64,000 nt of DNA from Pseudomonas sp. SCB32 (lineage in GTDB: Bacteria; Pseudomonadota; Gammaproteobacteria; Pseudomonadales; Pseudomonadaceae): positions 5,456,001 to 5,520,000 of the forward strand of contig NZ_CP045118.1 in assembly GCF_009189165.1 (NCBI RefSeq). Direction: 5' to 3'. Positions 60,027 through 64,000 of the stretch are shown piece by piece. Every line of letters begins with the position of its first letter. Position 1 is the first letter of the stretch. Both the position numbers and the translations under genes were made by a program. The notes below the pieces were generated by a model. The model worked only from the letters and a program-made list of their open reading frames with translations. It did no database searches and was not told where the DNA came from.

Positions 60027-60620
60027 CTAGATCCGGGTACGCAATAGATAGCGGCAGATCGGCTCCGGCGGGTCCGCTGCACGCCTATCCAGGCACTCGC
60101 CGGGCCTGACCCTCCAGGCCAACTGGATCTCCAGGACGTCCCCCGTTGCGGCACAGTGGCTTTCCGCGGCCGAGCGACAGATATGAAACTCGTCGACCAG
60201 CAGCTCCCTGGCGCCCGGCAGCAACGCACCGGCCCGCAGCGCCCAGCAGGCCAGCTGCTGCTCGGCAGCACTGGGCGTATTCGCGCAATCGGCCGGCGTG
60301 CCAGGGAAGCTCGCACCGGCAGGCTTGAGGTAGCCCGCCGGGACCGCCTGGCCCGCGCTGCGCAAGCGAATCATCTCCACCAGGTCGTTAGCCAGTGCTG
60401 CCGCGGTATTGCGCTGCGCCGAATCCTGGATGTACTGCAGCGAGCGCCCCTGAAGGGCGACCATTCCCAGCAATCCGATGCAGGTCAGCACGACCGCCAC
60501 CAGCACCTCGATCAGGCTGAAGCCGAGCGTGCGTGTCGTGACCGTCGCGTGCACGACCTGTGGATATCGATCACCCGCAGACCCACTGCCTGAAACGGCG
60601 GGATGCCAAGGAGGGGGCAT
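60027..60620 (-). CDS. pilV: Type IV pilus minor pilin PilV
   Basis: The 197-residue product contains the prepilin peptidase site and helix (TRTLG-FSLIEVLVAVVLTCIGLLGMVAL), which fits PilV. ATG 60620 has GAGGAAC upstream and is used, but it gives a leader of 33 residues, long for a minor pilin. A GTG at 60554 would leave an 11-residue leader (HATVTTRTLG) but has a poor RBS. It is the first gene of the pilV-W-X-Y1-E operon; no fimU or fimT precedes it. Confidence 0.82.
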   Translation of the reverse strand: MPPPWHPAVSGSGSAGDRYPQVVHATVTTRTLGFSLIEVLVAVVLTCIGLLGMVALQGRSLQYIQDSAQRNTAAALANDLVEMIRLRSAGQAVPAGYLKPAGASFPGTPADCANTPSAAEQQLACWALRAGALLPGARELLVDEFHICRSAAESHCAATGDVLEIQLAWRVRPGECLDRRAADPPEPICRYLLRTRI

Positions 60621-60642
60621 GGCTGTTCCTCACACCTGAAGA

Positions 60643-60658
60643 GGTGATCTCTATCACC
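60643..60658. promoter_or_regulatory. CRP/Vfr-like palindrome upstream of pilV
   Basis: GGTGAT-N4-ATCACC contains GTGA-N6-TCAC, the core of CRP-family sites, 22 bases before the pilV ATG. An overlapping hairpin CACCT-GAAG-AGGTG (60633-60646) uses the same bases. The gap 60621-60891 contains no gene. Confidence 0.4.
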
Positions 60659-60838
60659 AGATGTGAGTAGCCTGCGACCGCGAAGCGGACCGGGTCAGTC
60701 AGACAGGGATGGCGTTCGAGCGAGATTTGTCCGAGAGGAATGCAAAGCAAATCCCAGCGGTCAGTGGAATTGGTACAGCCAACCCCTCTCGCCGTTGAGC
60801 GAGATCACCCGGACGGGTCAAGGCAAAGGCAAAAAAAA

Positions 60839-60857
60839 CCGCCCCATGACGGGGCGG
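60839..60857 (-). terminator. Rho-independent terminator of the mscS-type gene
   Basis: On the minus strand CCGCCCC-GTCAT-GGGGCGG is followed by eight T, 35 bases after the channel gene. It separates this gene from the pilV operon. Confidence 0.92.
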
Positions 60858-60891
60858 CACAAGGGAATGGAAAGATACGGGGCCGCTGCGC

Positions 60892-61737
60892 TTATGGCGC
60901 CTGCTGCACGATCACCGTCTGCGCCGGCATCGGCGCCGGGAAGTTGCTGCCCAGGGCGTCCTTGATGGTGCGGTTGGTATCGAAGTAGACCTGCCAGTAG
61001 CTGTCGTTGTGGCAGTACGGACGCACCGCCAGTACCGGGCCGACCAGGTTGAACTCTAGGATTTCCACATCCACCGCAGGTTCGCTCAGCACGTTGGGGA
61101 TCTGCGCGATGCGCTCCTTGAGCAAGGCGACCGCAGCCTGATAATCCGCCGCGCCGGAGAGCTGCGCCTTGAGGTCCACCCGGCGGAAGGAGTTCTGGCT
61201 GTAGTTCTGGATGGTGTCGCTGAAGATCTTGTTGTTGCCCACCAGGGTCAGGACGTTGTCCGGAGTGTTGACCGCGGTGACGAACAGGCCGATCTCCTTC
61301 ACCGTGCCGGTGACGCCGCCGGCGGTGATGAAGTCGCCCACCTTGAACGGCCGCAGGACGATGATGAAGCCGCCCGCCGCGAGGTTCGCCAGCAGCCCGG
61401 ACCAGGCCATGCCGATGGCGACGCCAGCCGCTGCGATGAGCGCGGCGATGCTGGTGGTCTGCACACCGAAGTAGCCGAGGATGCCGATCACCAGGAGGAT
61501 GTTCAGGGTGACCGTGATGAAGGAACCGACGTAGCGCAGTACCGTGGGGTCCACGCTCTGCCTGGCGAGGGCCTTCTCCACCATGCTCACGGCAAGGCCG
61601 ATGAGCCAGCGGCCGATTACCCAGAAGGCAATGGCCGCGAGAATCTTCACACCGAACTCGAGCGCGTACTGCGAAACCGTCGCCCACAGCGCGTTGATCT
61701 TCTCCGTACCTACATTGACGATGTTCGTATCTTCCAT
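60892..61737 (-). CDS. Small-conductance mechanosensitive channel, MscS family
   Basis: The 281-residue protein has three membrane helices (about 26-46, 68-88, 92-128) and the pore helix pattern GVAIGMAWSGLLANLAAGGFIIVLRPFKVGDFI, then the cytoplasmic beta domain (about 135-275). It opens under membrane tension in hypo-osmotic shock. The length is that of E. coli MscS (286). It is a single-gene unit with its own terminator. Confidence 0.9.
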   Translation of the reverse strand: MEDTNIVNVGTEKINALWATVSQYALEFGVKILAAIAFWVIGRWLIGLAVSMVEKALARQSVDPTVLRYVGSFITVTLNILLVIGILGYFGVQTTSIAALIAAAGVAIGMAWSGLLANLAAGGFIIVLRPFKVGDFITAGGVTGTVKEIGLFVTAVNTPDNVLTLVGNNKIFSDTIQNYSQNSFRRVDLKAQLSGAADYQAAVALLKERIAQIPNVLSEPAVDVEILEFNLVGPVLAVRPYCHNDSYWQVYFDTNRTIKDALGSNFPAPMPAQTVIVQQAP

Positions 61738-61845
61738 GGAAGCGCACCTGCGAGAGAAAGGGACCTGATGAAAGCTAGCACGGCCCCAGCCGTTTGCCCG
61801 CCGCAGCGCGCAGCCCAGAGCCCTGGCGGGCTCTGACCATGTCCA

Positions 61846-62970
61846 TCAGCAGTCGCCGGGCAGTGAGGCTATCCAGCGATTGAGCATTTCCAGCCCCTCG
61901 CGGTGGACCAGGGTCCGGCCCAGCTCGGGCATCATGTCACCCGGTTTGTCGCTGCCTACGCGATAGCTGAGCACTGACTTCTCCGGGCTGCCGGGATGAA
62001 TGTCCTCCAGCCGGCCACCCGTGCCGCCGCCCGCCGCCACCGGCGGTTTGCAGATTCCGGAGGCGATGGAAATCGGGGTATGAGGATCGAGGTACAAACC
62101 CGAAGTGCGCGCAGCCCCCTTGGGGTTGTGGCAGTGCGAGCAGTTGGCATCGAGGTAGCTGCGCGCCTGCTTCTCCAGGGTTTCGCCTGCGCGCGGATGG
62201 CCCCACAGCGCGTTCTGCGGGACCTGCGCCAGCGCCGGCAGGCCCTTGAGGAAGCCGCGCGCCTGCCAGTGCTGCAGCTGGTTCTCGCTGCCACCTTCGT
62301 AGGCGAAGTCCTTGTTCAGGTGGCGCGCCTTCGGCCCCAGCGGGGCGATACCGCCGCCCTTCTGCTCGGCATGGCATTCCGAGCACTGGTTGGCGTCCGG
62401 AACCATATAAGTGAAGGAGGTCTTGCTGCCGTCCTCGGCGGTCAGCTCCAGCACCGGACTGTCGCCGGCCAGTTCCAGGCGCGCCTCGCGCTGGTCGGCA
62501 TCCCACACGTAGGGCAACGCGGTCCAGCCGTCCTTCTGCCGCACCAGCACGCGGGTTTCCACCAGACGGACCTTGCCCAGGTCGAGCCCAGCCTTGGGAT
62601 CGCGATCATCCTGGCTGTTCTGCAGCAGGTTGCCCTGGGCGTCCCTGGGGTAATAGAAGGTCTTGGTCAGCACGGTGCCGACGGGGTAGTCGAAGCGGTC
62701 CTCGGCATATTGCGCCGACTGCCCGTCCGGCATCCATACGGTACGCAGCTTGTGCGCGTAGTCGGTGAACAGCGGGGTGTTCAGGTCATAGGGCAACACC
62801 TCGGCGGCCGGCGTCAAGTGGCCGCCCGCCAGGTGCAGCATGCCCCAGCCGCTGAGCTTTTCCGGGTAGTCGTCGCCTTCGGGCTGATAACGCGGCTTGC
62901 TCTCCTGCCCGCACCCGGCCAGTGCAGCGGCCAGGGCGAGCGACAACAGGAACGAAGCGGGTTTGATCAT
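61846..62970 (-). CDS. SO2930-type diheme cytochrome c lipoprotein
   Basis: The 374-residue protein has a lipoprotein signal with lipobox LAGC (Cys20) and two heme c sites, CSECH (about 197) and CSHCH (about 290), each with CxxCH. It matches the TIGR03806-type family, which is regularly encoded next to a parallel beta-helix protein, as here. It is probably an outer- or inner-membrane-anchored periplasmic electron carrier or oxidase; the substrate is unknown. It overlaps the upstream beta-helix gene by four bases (ATGA), so the two are translated together. Confidence 0.78.
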   Translation of the reverse strand: MIKPASFLLSLALAAALAGCGQESKPRYQPEGDDYPEKLSGWGMLHLAGGHLTPAAEVLPYDLNTPLFTDYAHKLRTVWMPDGQSAQYAEDRFDYPVGTVLTKTFYYPRDAQGNLLQNSQDDRDPKAGLDLGKVRLVETRVLVRQKDGWTALPYVWDADQREARLELAGDSPVLELTAEDGSKTSFTYMVPDANQCSECHAEQKGGGIAPLGPKARHLNKDFAYEGGSENQLQHWQARGFLKGLPALAQVPQNALWGHPRAGETLEKQARSYLDANCSHCHNPKGAARTSGLYLDPHTPISIASGICKPPVAAGGGTGGRLEDIHPGSPEKSVLSYRVGSDKPGDMMPELGRTLVHREGLEMLNRWIASLPGDC

Positions 62971-64000
62971 GCCTTGTTGCCCTTCTCGCCCAGCCCGGCC
63001 TGTTCGATCTTCGGCAGCGGCTTGAGCTTGCACTGGTGCGAGCTCATGTCGGTGCTGATGTCCTTGTAGCCGTGCGGCCCGTCGACGTTGACGATGCCGG
63101 CGCTGCCGTTGTCGATGCAGATGGCCAGAGCTTCGGGCAGCCTGCCGTCGACCAGCCGCTTCTCGTTGAAGTAGCCGTCCCAGAGGATGTCCGGCAGGCG
63201 ACCGTTGAGGCCGAACTTGGCGACTTTCAGCGCCTTCAGTTCCATGTGGTCGGGGCTGTCGCCGCCGGGGCCGAAGGTATTGCCGTGGATGTAGATGCCT
63301 TCGGGGTAGGGATCGAAATTCGGCTGGGTCGCCTTGTCCGAATAGTTGGTGCTGAAGTAGCTGCTGATGATGACGTTGGCGGTTTTGTGATTGCCGATCT
63401 TGTTGTCGAAGATCTCCACGTCGTCGTTGGAGTTCACCACCACGCCCGAACCGGCCGGCACACTGGCCACCGGGGTTCCCTTGTGGCCGAAGTTGTCGTG
63501 GTTGTTGCCCTGCACGTCGTTGTCGAAGACGCGGGTGCCACGCCCCGGCTGCTGCAGGTTAGGCATGTTGAAGACGAGGATGCCGCCGGTGTTGTCGGTG
63601 GCGACGTTGTTGTAGACGTCGGCGCCGATGGTGTTCTCGATCTCGATGCCAGCGACATTGCGCTCGGCGCGGTTGTTGCGCACCACCACATTGCGCGACT
63701 GCCCGACGTAGATGCCCGAGTCGGAGGCGCCAATGGCGACGTTGCCTTCGAGCAGGGTGTTCTCGGTCTGTACCGGATAGATGCCGTAGCCGCCGTTGTC
63801 GGTGGAGGCGCCGTTGGTCCACTCGGTGCGGATGTTGCGGATGACGATGTTCTTGCCGCCGATGACCTTCAGGCCGTCGCCCTTGGCGTCTTCGATGGCG
63901 AGGCTCTCGATGGTGAAGTCGGAGGCATCGACGAACAGGCCTTCGGCGCCGGCCTTCTGGTTCTTGAAGTTGAGGATGGTCTTGTCCATCCCGGCGCCGC
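62967..64000 (-). CDS. Parallel beta-helix repeat protein (5' end outside window)
   Basis: The visible 344 codons encode a right-handed beta-helix: short repeats such as NIVIRNIRTEWTNG, NTLLEGNVAIGAS, NVVVRNNRAERN and ADVYNNVATDN (about 50-180 of the visible part) as in NosD/pectate lyase-like folds. The frame is open to the right edge and the first visible residues (GAGMDKTILNF) are internal in the TIGR03805-type family, so the start is outside. With the downstream cytochrome it forms a conserved two-gene unit of unknown purpose. Confidence 0.78.
   Translation of the reverse strand, partial: GAGMDKTILNFKNQKAGAEGLFVDASDFTIESLAIEDAKGDGLKVIGGKNIVIRNIRTEWTNGASTDNGGYGIYPVQTENTLLEGNVAIGASDSGIYVGQSRNVVVRNNRAERNVAGIEIENTIGADVYNNVATDNTGGILVFNMPNLQQPGRGTRVFDNDVQGNNHDNFGHKGTPVASVPAGSGVVVNSNDDVEIFDNKIGNHKTANVIISSYFSTNYSDKATQPNFDPYPEGIYIHGNTFGPGGDSPDHMELKALKVAKFGLNGRLPDILWDGYFNEKRLVDGRLPEALAICIDNGSAGIVNVDGPHGYKDISTDMSSHQCKLKPLPKIEQAGLGEKGNKA

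Overview
The window is GC-rich, densely coded DNA from a Pseudomonas chromosome, probably of the P. aeruginosa lineage. The gene order of its left half (NUDIX, DUF2333, gcbA, ctpL, dsbD, aroQ, accB, accC, prmA, a zinc-ribbon protein, dusB, fis, purH, purD, retS) matches, from memory, the PA4841-PA4856 block of P. aeruginosa PAO1. Blocks further right recall PA4866-PA4873, PA4888-PA4890 and PA4907-PA4923. There are no rRNA or tRNA genes, insertion sequences, prophage or CRISPR. Species identity is an inference; no search was run.

Region by region: 1-5.6 kb holds a NUDIX enzyme (cut by the left edge), a DUF2333 membrane protein, a two-receiver GGDEF regulator and a chemoreceptor. 5.7-8.9 kb is a polyamine unit: agmatinase and a polyamine-type binding protein, divergent from a LysR regulator. 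9.0-23.8 kb is core metabolism and regulation: DsbD, AroQ, acetyl-CoA carboxylase subunits, ribosomal methyltransferase, DusB-Fis, PurH, PurD and the hybrid kinase RetS. 24.0-31.7 kb has a MarC protein, two acetyltransferases, a DksA-type zinc finger, an oxaloacetate-decarboxylase-like enzyme, an Hsp70 homologue, a small lipoprotein, a GyrI-like protein and an AsmA protein.

32.1-33.6 kb is the least explained part. It encodes two tandem, paralogous secreted proteins built from repeats of a core reading roughly VAENGSxxxIDRLHxxM. Each has an identical-length 81-nt leader whose ribosome binding site can pair with an upstream arm; the pairing sequences differ between the two copies yet pairing is kept.

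33.7-39.9 kb carries an MFS transporter, small proteins, and the desC-desB acyl desaturase operon with divergent desT and two DesT-type operators. 40.4-50.9 kb looks like a lysine/pipecolate catabolic island: an ornithine-cyclodeaminase-family enzyme, a complete Liv-type ABC transporter behind a near-perfect sigma-54 promoter, and amaA, amaB and amaR. 51-54 kb has nadE, a hemolysin III-type membrane protein, azurin and a LOG-family protein. 54-60.6 kb is a minor-pilin operon (pilV-W-X-Y1-E), followed by an MscS channel and a diheme cytochrome/beta-helix pair cut by the right edge. Several families of palindromic repeats lie between genes.
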